Shown in pieces: positions 46,901 to 58,086 of a DNA stretch of 64,000 bases (position 1 is the stretch's first letter; each line of letters opens with the position of its first letter). The stretch is taken from contig CM042979.1 of the NCBI GenBank assembly GCA_023678885.1, positions 21,753,513-21,817,512 on the forward strand, given 5' to 3'. The notes beneath the pieces were generated by a model. It had not been told where the DNA came from. It saw only the letters and a list, made by a program, of their open reading frames with translations, and searched no databases. The translations under genes were made by a program, and so were the position numbers. This stretch comes from Pogostemon cablin. Lineage: Eukaryota > Streptophyta > Magnoliopsida > Lamiales > Lamiaceae.

Positions 46901-49900
46901 AACTTGATCATTTTCCCAATTAAACACTCAGAACTTTTCTAATGAGTGTTTTCCAATTTAATCACTATTTTTTTAATCAATTACATATACCACTATTTTA
47001 ATTAATTCAAATGGATACACATTAAATACCAAACATGTCATTTATAAATTGCATATTAGAAACACATTTTTTTTTTAAAAAAAATATCCCAATACAATTT
47101 GGGTAGACAACACACCTAAAAATAACCATTTCACTGTCATTATAGACCGGAATAATTACATGTAAATAACTTGGATATCCGCGGAATCTATAAATATTAA
47201 GAATTTAAGACTATGCAAATTTTTTAAGTATTTATAATATGTAATTTATTTATTGTGGAATATTTTAATATTTTTAGTATGTAACATGTATTTATTTGCA
47301 CTAATTAAAACCTTGTGAACTTATTGTTAAAAAAGGTTCGTGATTAATTTAAGGAAACACAAGAAGTTCATGCATTTAATAAATAAAATAGTTCGTGATT
47401 AAATTGGAAAAATGCATAAAGGTTGCGTATTTAATTGATAAATAATAAGTTTGTGACTATGACGGAAAAAAATCATGTATTCTATAAAATTAAAAAAAAA
47501 GTTTGTGATTATATTGAGAAAAGAGAAAAAGATAATATATTTTAATGCATTTTAATGCAATTAATGTAAAGTTATTTTCTCTATTTCAAGTACTTTGATT
47601 GTGATGGAACCAAATTTAATGTTCTTCCCTTGCTACTTTGCTGTAATGAATTATTGATGTTACTGTTGCAATTCATGACTTCATGGTGTTGCTTGTTGCA
47701 ATGGGAATATCTGATTTATTTGGAGAAGCACATATTGGTGATGGAGTTACCACATTATATTACTCAGCAGTGTGCTTTTTAGTAGCCTACTTACCTTTTC
47801 TTCTGTCCTTTATTTTGACTGATCAATTCTTGTTCTCACTAGAAACAATTGATTTTTCTAGATTTATTTGTTTGGTTCCATCATAGTTTAATGCTTATAC
47901 AAGTTCCAAATTTATTTAAGATGGACATTATTAATGTATTAAGTGGATGATCCTTCATTTATGTTAGTAACTGCATTTTCAGAAAGCTTGCCATACGTGC
48001 TCGCAACATGTGTTGGAGGACTCGGTTGCTCCAAATCTATGTAAGTTGAAGCTCTCTTCATTTATAGAGAAAAAAATTTGTTTTAGAGAATTATTTTTCC
48101 TGTCAATTCCCCCCACCTATCAAAATCCTGCTCCATCAGAGCTTCTGGATAATGTTAATCTCTGCATTAGTTTGTCTGCTAACTACTAACATTCAGCTGC
48201 CAGTTTTTGACTCATTAACCGTGATGGAGCACAAAATTTCTGTTAGATGTAAATGTTCTGTCTTGTTTATGTGTTTGTATCCATCATTTCCATTTTTTTT
48301 TATAACGAAAATTGAATTATTTTTTGAAGAATTGAATCATTTTCTTGTACTAAGCATACTGCTAAAGTGCCAATCGAGAGAAGAGAATGAATGGTGATTT
48401 TGATTCTTACAATCAGTATCAGTTTTCCCTTTGAAAATCTAAATATTTATCTTTTCTTAGTCACTTCTTTGGCTTTGTTGTGTGTAGCGCTACGGCTAGC
48501 TGTCCAGGCTTTCATGAGGGAGGTAGAATTGCAAGTTAACAATATGTCGAAAAGAAGAAGGGAAAGATATGACCTGGTTAGTTGTCATGTCTTAAATTCT
48601 GCCTTTGTAACAAAAATGTCAGGAAAGGAGATCCGTATAAAAACCTAGTAATAAAGAACCGTATCTTCTAGTTTGTTGCCTTATGGTTTCGCTTTAATAT
48701 GGTTTGCTTAAGTTTCATTCACCCTCTTGTCTAGCACAAGGGAATATTTGGCGATGCTGTGCATACAGATCAGCCGAGGGGGAAAGGAGTTCAGTTTCCA
48801 TTTTCAGTTACAGATCGTGTTGTCATAAAGGTATTGCAAAGAATATAAAATTCTCCTTTGCATGCCTCGATTAGTGAAATCTCTAACTATGATTGTACCA
48901 GGGTAACAAGAGAACACCTCAACGTTTAGTGGGGCGAGAAGCTATTGTCACCACTCAGTGCTTAAATGGATGGTAAGACCACATTCTTATGAAAGTTCAA
49001 TTCTCTTTGAAAAAAGTTTTGAGCATTTCTTGGGATTTATCTGAAACTTGGCATGCTTTCTATGTGCAAATGTTGAAGTCAGTCATTATTATACTACTTT
49101 AGTTAAGGAGTTGTTGAAATAAGGCCCTTTTCTCACTTTCTCTAAAAGTTCCGTTTAAGGTTATATAAAATTAATCATATGCTTCAAATGATTTCAATAT
49201 CAATGATGTTTAAAGAACTTATAGTGGGGTCAAATGCCTGCATTAATTCATTTTCTTTTGTTTAGAATGAAAAAAATATTGGGGAGGGGGAGAAGGATCA
49301 CTAAAGAATTGGGAATTAGAGACGGAATAAGTTATAGTCAATCTGAAATTTGATTGTTTGACTTTGAAATTCGTGCTTTAACGAATTTGTTGTGGCTATT
49401 GAGCTTTCTCGAGCAATTGAGTCTAAAAGAAAATATTTTATAACTAAACAATCTATCAATTTATTAATATTATGATTTTTTTATTGTGCAAGAGCACAAT
49501 ACACTTATGAATATCTATAGTTGGTGTGTAGTCATGTATGTTTATTTAGATATTTCTATATTTATCACAGGTTAAAGTGTAAGAAGTTCAAATTCAATTT
49601 CCTAGTTTGTACTTATGAGCTGCCTAATTTGACCTTGATCCAATGATTCATTCTTGATCTTGTGCATTTGTTTTAACAAATTTCATGAAGCTTTAGTGAG
49701 TCGAGCTCTAATGGAGGTACTTGGTTATGTACTTGCAGCCTGTGGAGAATTTGGTGTATGATGCTTTGATAGTTTGATTCATGTGTTACATGTTTGTATG
49801 CCATATCAGACTATCTAATAACTCATATTCAAGTTTTATAGTAAAATTGGAGTTATTGCACATCCAGAAGTTTCAAGATTATCTTTGTGCATGCATTTAG

Positions 49901-50158
49901 TATTCAAACCTCATTGTAAATAGAAGATTGGCCTTTGTCCCCCATTTCCGTTGTTTTATTTGGTCTTTGATCACTTTGTCGAGGGGTTGTTAATTGGTTT
50001 TCTTGCTTCACGTATAAAATGTGCTTGCAAGGTATGTTGTGAAGACTTTGGACAATGCAGAGAGTGTGAAGCTGCAATATCGCTCGTTAGAGAAGGTCGT
50101 AGAAAATCAACCTTCAAAGGACGCGCCACCGACCAAGACGGCCCCCAATTGGCTATAG
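43949..50158 (+). CDS. PUB62: U-box E3 ubiquitin ligase, PUB62-like (8 exons, 414 aa)
   Basis: Exons: 43949-44411, 44519-44777, 46286-46367, 47983-48040, 48488-48576, 48735-48830, 48902-48972, 50032-50158. All introns are GT..AG and phases agree, giving 414 codons plus TAG. The start MASEKLGLVPSQP is chosen because family similarity begins there; the frame is open upstream to 43793 but that part lies in hAT DNA. Residues about 90-125 are a Ser-then-Asp/Glu acidic run. The U-box (about 237-300) reads DPITGTLMEDAMILPCGHSF, KACHTCSQHVLEDSVAPNLS and LAVQAFMREVELQ; it binds E2 enzymes and directs ubiquitin transfer. A basic KRRRER follows, then a conserved C-terminal domain (FPFSVTDRVVIKGNKRTPQR to LNGWYVVKTLDNAESVKLQY). 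The target is unknown. Introns 2 and 3 hold MITE-like inserts. No lesion was found; the gene looks intact. Confidence 0.88.
45417..46084. mobile_element. MITE with long inverted ends in PUB62 intron 2
   Basis: The ends GGACCCTCAACAATTGTC and GACAATTATTGAGGGTCC are inverted. Similarity continues inward over about 100 bp (AATTTGAAAATTGAACAAAT versus its complement). Long degenerate inverted repeats suggest a Mutator-like MITE; no convincing 9-bp target duplication was found. Confidence 0.65.
46500..46640. repeat. Short repeat-like segment in PUB62 intron 3
   Basis: Contains GGTGGAGGGTTGACCCCC and ATCAATGTGGGACATCATAAC, wording I know from dispersed plant repeats. The family is not assigned. 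Confidence 0.35.
46790..47575. mobile_element. MITE with long inverted arms in PUB62 intron 3
   Basis: The left arm starts AATTGCATCAAAATTCATGA and the reverse complement of the right arm starts AATTGCATTAAAATGCATTA. Both arms repeat TGATTAAATTGAGAAAA-like words. About 0.8 kb with no ORF. Mutator-like MITE suspected; target duplication not resolved. Confidence 0.55.
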
Positions 50159-50463
50159 AGAAGTTAATATTTGTGATTTAGTACCAAGGTGCTGCATTTG
50201 TTACATTATACTCCAAACTTTCATTATGTCCATCTATCTCACTGTTGTAATTATATTTAAGCATTTATCACACGTGTTGGTTGCTGTATACAGATTTTAA
50301 TAGCCATATCGTTTACTGTGAGTCTGTAATAGGTATGTGAAATATCTTGTAATGTTTGGATTTTGGAGTTTGTAAACTTTGAGATGTAAAGTTTTTGTTT
50401 AGATAATTTGCGCCGATTTTTTAAATTAATTTATTATGTTGGTACAAAGAAAAAAAGGGAAAT
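50159..50463 (+). other. PUB62-like 3' flank
   Basis: T-rich DNA downstream of the stop codon and upstream of the Athila LTR. The 3'UTR must end here or read into the LTR. No canonical AATAAA was noted. Confidence 0.4.
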
Positions 50464-50468
50464 ACTAG

Positions 50469-52018
50469 TGTATTTTTATGAGAGCAAGTGTACTCTATAG
50501 GTGTATATTGTGAGTGACCAAGTCAATTATCAATTCATGGGAGAAGTAAAATCAAGAGCGTATCCGTGTTCGTTTTTAATCATGCTTTATATGAGTGATC
50601 GAATTTGGGTTTTGAGTTTTATAATATCAATTAAGCTATCAAGTAACTAGTAAAAACAAGTAACGACTAAAGATTAACAAGTAGCAATCAAGTAACAAGA
50701 TGTATGGACGGGCGAAGGAACAATCCAAAGAGAATGTAAGGCTTAGTCACAATCAAGACTAAGGTCAAACTCTAGACATGCAAGACTCTAATGGAAAAAT
50801 ATCAATGATCATGGAATAGAAGCAATCACATATGTACCTATAATCCCTATGACCAAGGTAATCTATGATCATAAGTTGATTTCTTCTTACTCAATCACTT
50901 AAGTGTTCACCTATGAGTGTTCTAAGCATTATAAGGTATGACTTACCTCTCCTCTCACTAACATGTATGATCAAGTTACAAGTTGATTCAATTAAAACCC
51001 TATGCACAACATTGGAATGACCATCCTAACATGATGTATAGAGAATTTAATCACACAATTCATAACATGTATCAAGGAATCACAATTCATAGGAGAAATT
51101 CCAAAATCATATCAATAAAACCATTAAACATCATATATATCTAGAAAACCTTAATCCATCATGTGGCTAGCCTCACAAGAGGTCTAGCCAACAACAAACA
51201 TAATGGTAACACTATTACAATGAAAACATGAATCCATTGTAGCAATCAATTCAAAGAAATTACAAATCAAAGAATGAATCTCTTCCTTTTTTGACTTAGG
51301 TAGATCTCCTCCTTCAACTTGCATTCCAATCTTCTATGCCTCAATACCCTTTAGGAATGGAGTGGGTAGCTGATTGATGGAAAGATTTTTGGAAATTGAT
51401 GGATAATTGGATAGAATTGAGATGGAAATGGGTGGAGGAGAGTGTGTGTAGGAATGGTGTGGAAGTGTGTGAAAATGATTTGGAAATTGCTCAGAATGAA
51501 TATCTCTCGTATTTGCGCTCAAAACATGTATTTATACCCCTGGAAGTCTCTAGAACACGTGCACATCACGATTCCAACTTTTCGCCGAACTTGACTCGAG
51601 TTGGGACGTGTTTTCTCAGCAGATTTCAGATGCTGACGGAGCTCGACTCGAGCTCTGAACTCGAGCAATAGGGGAGGTCGAGCAAGTTTCTTTGATGTGT
51701 ACAATTGACCAATTGGAGGTAGACTGCTGCAGCTCGACTCGAGCCTTCTTCACCGACTAGACTCGAGCTCAGGACTCAGCTCGAGTCGAGTCGAGTCGAG
51801 TTCTGCCCTCACTTTTCTTTTTATGCTCCCAACTCCATTTTGCTCAATTTTTCACCTGTTTTACATATAATATTAAGCTTATTTTCACACATTTATCAAT
51901 TTATAACACACTTCTCCATAATAACACAAAACACTACCAAAAGTTACAAAAATCGGATAAAATATACGAAAATACACATAAATAGACACTAAAATCTAGG
52001 TGAAAATAGTGACGATCA
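50469..52018 (-). repeat. Athila-type Gypsy 3' LTR (minus orientation)
   Basis: In minus sense it starts TGATCGTCACTATTTTCACC directly after a purine-rich TTTGAGGAGT (polypurine tract) and ends near ATACACTAGT at 50469. About 1550 bp. 51590-51800 holds many CTCGAG and GTCGAGTCGAG units. The lower boundary is inferred from the TG/CA rule only. Confidence 0.6.
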
Positions 52019-53299
52019 ACTCCTCAAACTTAAAGTGTTGTCCGTACCTGAACAACGAAAAATGATAAAACAAGTGGAGAGATTTTCACCTAGGAAAAGA
52101 TTTAACGAACATAAGCAACAACACATCATAAGTAACAAAGACTACAAACCATATCAAGTAATCCTACAACATTAAACTAATAACAAGAAAAATTAATAAG
52201 TTCAATTCTAAGAGAATAAAGGGCAATCAAGTTCCTTCTGATTCTATCATCACTCAACAACCGATTGCACCCAACACGTCATAGGCTTTCTCACGGACTA
52301 CATTCACAAGCCATCATAGCTTCAATAAGTGATAAAAAAGGTCTTTTATTTTGGATGTAATGATAGGCTCTTTGGTTGAATTCCCTTGAGCATATTTTTA
52401 TTGTCTTGCTCATTTTTCTTGTGTTGAGGTTATATATTTGCTTGAGCTCTTTTCATAATTTTCTTGCTTTTTCACAATTTCCTTCTTTCTTTTACACAAT
52501 TCTATCATCAAACCTTGTAGACCATCATCTCTTCGATCACCCACACAAAGGTTATATATATAAGGCTTAAGTGGGTATTCAAGGCTTATATTATGCTCAA
52601 ATCACAAAAAATAGGCTTAAGGCTCAACATGGATTACTAAGAATGATGTTTAGGTAAGGAAATTTATGGCTATGACTTTAAATAACAAGGACGACCTAAG
52701 ATCATTTCACAAATCTCTACTACTCGGGCTCATTCCTGAACTCCGTGAGCAAATTCTAGCTTACCTAAGCTCAACCGGCCCTCTCATAAAGAACTACCGT
52801 GGAGGCACTGTTGAGGCTCAATTCTCACAAACTTTTGCTTGGACCCAAAGAAACCCACTACACCTTCATACTTCTCAAAATTGAACAATTATGTAATACG
52901 CATCACAATTTCAAATAGTAGAGATCCTCAACATACTTGTCATCACTCATCATAAACTACACATCATCATTCATATTCAAAAACAATTTACAACATCCCA
53001 AAACATACCACCAAACATTCCTATACAAGAATAAAATACAAACAAAACACCTGAGAAAAGACTCATCAAACAAGAAACATTACAACAACATATATCATGC
53101 ATAACCAAAATCCATCCACCATAAGAAAATAAAGCACAAATCTCAACATCCATAAATATGTAAGCTCAAAATCCCCATCATATTCAAATATGAAAAGAAA
53201 ACTAAAATACCAAAAATAAAAGGAAGTAAAATCGCATAAATCTTAAAATAAATCCAAAAAGTAAAACCTCCCAAGTACAAAACAATCAAAAGTACAATG
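52019..53299 (-). mobile_element. Athila 3' internal non-coding region
   Basis: It lies between the env-like frame and the polypurine tract of the minus-strand Athila. A/C-rich on the plus strand, with only short open frames (for example 52666-52884, +) that match no family. Confidence 0.5.
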
Positions 53300-55668
53300 C
53301 TAGTCTACAACAATCAAATCAAGTCTAGATAAGCTAATGAACATGATGAAATAATGAAAAGCAAACTCTCAAGGTTGTAGAGGCGAAGGTGGCTGATAAG
53401 GCTCCCATGCATGTAGGCACGGTTAGCTTTTGGGAACTGCATGCTGAACATCATCATTGTCATCTCCTCAATGTTGGAGATATGACGACGAGCCTGTTGG
53501 CGTTCGATCATTTGGTTAACATGAACCGTTAGGATTTCATACAATTCTACTGCAGCGGAAGCAAATGAGTAGAATCATATTACCTTTCACCAGGGTTGAT
53601 GTAGAGGATGATCAGCAGCAGCAGTAAATGACCTTCCGATCTTCTGCTGTATTCCCAAAGTCCAATCCTGATGTTGTGTGGGCAACAATCTTCAGGATTC
53701 TCTCAATCTGCTCCTTTCTCCTATTTCACGCTGAAAGTGGCGACCATCATCGGGTTCCAGGGAGCTGAGATAACTTATATACGTGGGCTACAGCAGGGAC
53801 CAGGAGGAGAAATTGGGTTGGACCTCCATTGGGCTTAAGTATCCAAGTTTAGCCCAAAGCTTACACTTAAGCCCAATAATAATAATATAATCCACTAAAA
53901 TATTATTACTGCACTGCCTTTCCAATCCTAAAATTACGTTTTGGGCTCCTTCTTATTATGAGCCCATTAGTCTCCCCATGTTTAAGATATACAATGTCCA
54001 TTAATTAATTAAGTTATTGACAACTCCATTAATTAATATCTCATTCGAGAGTAGTACCACTCAACCTCATTATTATGCCTGAATAAATCCATTATGAGCT
54101 CCTTAAGGGGACATTATCAACCTATGACGGACACAGATTTCTTCTACAATCAACAGCACACCATAGATACAATACTATTTCCCAACTCACCGAGTTTATT
54201 GATTTAATTACATGTAAATCTCACCCCATTGATGAATCAAAGAAATACATATTGCCCTACGTGTCGAGGTTATTGTATAGGGATTAAGAGCACGAACATC
54301 CATAATAACAGAGATTAAGTTCTTCTATAAGTCAGTATAAGTTGAACGATCTCAAGCAGTCCTGCTCAATACACACAAAGTGCACTAGTGTGATTTTATA
54401 GCCAATACAAGCTAATACCAAACCACACTACAACCATCCTGATAGAGAGTTTCCGTCTATCTCGGTTGTGAGCATCTATTTATACTTTATAAGGAAACCG
54501 ATAATATGATCTTCCGCATGTTATCGCACAACATATTATCTATAGTATAAAGTAAGTGGACTATTGCATCGTGCATATAAATAAATTATAAGATGCAATC
54601 ATTTGATCATATGATTCTCATTTCAAATAAATTGTTTAAACATTGTTCATACAAAAAGCTAGACTTTTAGTATACAATCCAACAGAGCCTCCTCAAAATT
54701 ATGATCCATCCGAAGCTGTCCAGCCTGTAAATCTCAGATTTGTATTCTATACTCCTCCTGAGTCTACCAGATATCTCTAACATCTTCCGCGAGGATATTC
54801 TACCTCAACTGTCCTCCGTGACTTCCCCTAGATGCCTGATCGAACTCCTTCTCTTCTTCAAACTGTGGTGGATCCGGAGTGTCCTCCTCGAACTCCACAT
54901 GATGCTCTTCTGACTCTTCTTCGTCATCACCTAAGTCCGTGGGCACACCCTCGGCTCTCAACTCCTCTAAATCCTCATCTACCACATTATTTATCTTTTG
55001 TAGAACTGCCTTGACACACTCACGGTTTGCTTAGTAGAAAGCTCTCACTACCTCTGAATGCCGAGCACTAGCCATGCTCAAATTCTTAGCCACTCTATGA
55101 CCGAAGACGGTCGTCAACCCATGTGCCGGGAGAGGGAATGGGCTGCCTTTATCCTGCTTGAAACATTAATCCTGTCCAATTTGTGCTAGGAAATCCATCC
55201 TCATGAGTGTAGGGGCATTCAACCCCTTACTAACTATTGGACGCCTCTCACCAAAATTGAGTCCAAGCCCCTGAGCTATCATAGTAATCATCCCTCCAAT
55301 CATAACTCGCTGATGAGCTCGTCTCTTGGTGACCCTTTTTGCGTGCTGAATGAAACTCTGCTGCCATGTTAAACTCAAGCCCATAGTAGTGATAGTACAA
55401 ACAGTACATGATGTGCAACTCCATCTTTATTGCAAAACCACTCTCCGATCTACCAAACATGGTGTTCGATAGAATATTCTCCAAATATCTCATGACAGGA
55501 TTTCGTATGGTAGTTCCTTTGGACGAGCTAGTTTGATATGCTTGCTGCTGCGCGTCTCCATCATTTATCAGATTGAGCCACCACCTTTGCTTGCTATACC
55601 TCTCCATATATGAGTATATGACTCTATCTTCTCTCTTGGACAACCAAAGTACTCGTTTAACTTAGGGG
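53300..55668 (-). pseudogene. Athila env-like ORF, interrupted by a Copia solo LTR
   Basis: Minus-strand frames: 55643-55248 includes NPVMRYLENILSNTMFGRSE and MELHIMYCLYYH; 55384-55166 includes IGGMITMIAQGLGLNF. This is the pattern of the ORF downstream of pol in Athila elements (plant transposon protein of the Athila ORF-1/env-like type, unknown function). An acidic tract (54985-54800, DDEEESEEHHVEFEEDTP) follows. After removing the solo LTR and one GAGCC, the reading joins RMDHNFEEARRHISNIEEM and continues to 53320. Frame changes near 55560 and 55300 show decay. Confidence 0.75.
53495..54684 (-). repeat. Copia solo LTR E
   Basis: A 1190-bp LTR starting TGTTGGCG and ending CCAACA, flanked by a perfect 5-bp duplication GAGCC (53490-53494, 54685-54689). 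Same family as the LTRs at 15052 to 42440. A perfect duplication suggests it is the youngest or least decayed solo copy here. Confidence 0.93.
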
Positions 55669-57219
55669 TGATGAGACTGAGAATTCACGTATTTTGAGCT
55701 CTGATTTATGTGAAAATTGAGGACGATTTGGTCTATAAGCGAGGCAAATCATGATGTTTATGGTAAAGCCACGAATCAGATGCTACTGAGGCTATTTGAG
55801 CATATTTATATAGGAAAATAGGTCAAAAGTGCTCAGAATCGGAAAACACAGTTTTTGGGGTGCCGCTCGACCACGGGAGGAGCCACTCGACCAAGTCATT
55901 TTGGTCGAGCAATATCAGATTTGGTTGAGCGAAATACTGTACAGAGTTTTAGCTTACAGAGATGCCGCTCGACCAAGGTTGGTTCCGCTCGACCTCGCTC
56001 ATTCTGGTCGAACGGGGACATGAAGTTCTATTTTAGTAATTCCGTACCTCTAGTGCGTGTATGTGCGTATTTTCTAAGAAAAGCCCAGTAAAGGTCCGTA
56101 AGGACAATTTACAAGTATAAAAAGGGATGTAGATCACATGAAGAAGAGAATTAGATTCCATATCTATCCTACACCACATCCAAACCCTAACTCCATCCGT
56201 TGGAGTTGTAGAGAGAGATTCGTGTAGCGAATCAAGTGAGAACCAAGTGAAGATTCAAGACAGAGCGAGAAGCGACGACACCCATATATAAGGTTTATTT
56301 CGCATCTTAATATTTCTTGTAATTTTCAAAGATTATGGGTAAGATCTATCCAATCACCATGAACGTTCTTCGAAGTATCATGGGCTAGAACCACTTTGGT
56401 AGTTCTAGGGTTTATGAAGGTTTTACTAGTTAATTGAACTTTCGTGTGTATACTCCATACAACACTACTTGTGGTTTATTTTATATATGACTATGCGTTT
56501 TTAATTCATATTCAGAGTCGTTTTGTGCATCATTAACTGTTACATAGAGCCTGAATATATATCTTGGTTATTAATTGAGCGCGTTCACTGCTGAACTGGA
56601 TTTCATGTTATGATTCTAAGTGAGGGGACTCCGAAACTTCATTAGAACTATCATGTATAAATACTTGTTAATTGAATCTAATTCGGGTTGACAAGTAGGA
56701 TAAAGAGAATACTTTCATAGTGCATATAAAAGGAGATCATACAGGGTTAGAGTACTTGTTGAATAGGAAATAATTGATACTAATAGTACCTAGAAAGGGG
56801 GATGAAGTTATGAGGTAATTTACACGTGTTACACACTTATTTACTTGTGTCTATAGAGTAGATTTGCATGGCTTAGTGATGCGTCCATATTCCACAAGGT
56901 AGAGTTGGACATTGATATATGGAAGGGAAATTAATGAGTGAAACTGGATGGCCCGAAGAGCTAACTATTTTCTCACTTGTTCAACTCTCTATTATTCTCT
57001 ATTATTTTCTTATTTTATCTGTTATTTAATTATTTATTTAGTAGATTAATAATAATTCTCCAAATAAATTGCCAAACATTAGTTTTGATTAATTTAGATA
57101 ATAATAAATTGATAATCATCCGTTCTGTGGGTTCGATAATTTAACTTAGTCACTTATCTAAGCTACAGTTAGATCCTTTATACTTGAGGATTAATTGTGT
57201 GTTAAGAAAACATCCATCA
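55669..57219 (+). repeat. Athila/Tat-type Gypsy 5' LTR (plus orientation)
   Basis: It ends CATCCATCA, six bases before the primer site. The start is placed at TGATGAGAC (55669); 55672 is an alternative. 1551 bp. 55860-56010 carries repeated GCTCGACCA-like motifs. It interrupts or abuts the env-like ORF of the minus-strand Athila. Confidence 0.7.
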
Positions 57220-57225
57220 AGTTTT

Positions 57226-57244
57226 TGGCGCCGTTGTTGGTGAC
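57226..57244 (+). other. Primer-binding site of Athila/Tat type
   Basis: TGGCGCCGTTGTTGGTGAC, close to the common Athila/Tat primer site TGGCGCCGTTGCCGGGGA (tRNA-Asp type), preceded by the usual CATCAAGTTTT context. Confidence 0.88.
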
Positions 57245-57337
57245 AGTGGTCATTATCAATTTTATTATTTCTATCTTAATTGAAACTACTACTCAATACT
57301 TGTTTTTGTTTTCTAACGTTTAATTTTTCTTAGGTGT

Positions 57338-57588
57338 ATGCACACTAGGTCAAAGGGAGCAACATTAGAGCCTTTTTATCCGAAAATTGGAGCGTCATCA
57401 AGGAAGAAAAACAAAGAACAAGAAGAACAAGAATGTGGAAGCAACCGAGACTCTTGATCTAGGAGTTGAAGTTGAAGTACCGAACTCGAAAACAATTGAA
57501 GTTACAACCGAAGACAAGTTGGAAGTAGAAGCAGTCAACATGGCCCAACATAGGCCAAATTCGGACAATGTTGCCATCCGTGAAGTCT
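57338..57588 (+). pseudogene. Athila gag, N-terminal part (split by LINE)
   Basis: The ATG at 57338 opens MHTRSKGATLEPFYPKI, the usual Athila Gag start. One indel then shifts to the frame of 57387-57611, which is Lys-rich then Glu/Val-rich and ends NVAIREV at the LINE target duplication. Gag resumes at 63183. Confidence 0.75.
57571..57588 (+). repeat. LINE target site duplication, left copy
   Basis: TTGCCATCCGTGAAGTCT, identical over 18 bp to 63183-63200. Confidence 0.93.
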
Positions 57589-57688
57589 ATGAACGATATG
57601 TTAATTATTAAAAAATGAGAGGCCGAAGCCAGAGTCACAAGTCATATAATTACAACTCCAAAGCGGAGCAACCAAAGAAAAAGCACGC

Positions 57689-58080
57689 CTATCTAGATAA
57701 CAAATACTCGAATCTAATTACATGCATAAGTATGGAATTAATCAAGCCATCAGTAGAAGGTTGGGCACCGTCGAAGAGCGCTTCGTTCCGAGCCTTCCAA
57801 ATGAGGAAGACACTTCCATAGAGAGCGAGCGTCCACCTCCTCCTTTCATGAACATGCACTCGCCGGTCCTTGCTGAGCCACTTGAAGCCGGCCTTCAATG
57901 TGGTAACCTGTCTCTTCCACTCCACTTCGATCCTAACCCGGTTCCATAATGTTTCATGAACGGACACCCGAAGAAAAGGTGGTCTCTCAATTCGGGGGTC
58001 CCCATGCACAGCACACACTCAACTGGGCCTTCGTATTATCTCCATCTGTCCATGGTAAGTAGTCGGTTCCTCACAGCGAG
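57689..58080 (-). pseudogene. LINE zf-RVT C-terminal region
   Basis: CVLCMGTPELRDHLFFGCPF-type zinc-binding block just after the RT, then KDRRVHVHERRRWTLALYGS and IWKARNEALFDGA, typical of the C-terminal zf-RVT part of plant non-LTR RTs. Separated from the RT frame by a stop near 58085. Confidence 0.83.
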
Positions 58081-58086
58081 CCACGT

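Noticed and set aside
52666..52884. Plus-strand ORF of 72 codons in Athila DNA
   Set aside because: Opposite to the element's coding strand and without any family resemblance.
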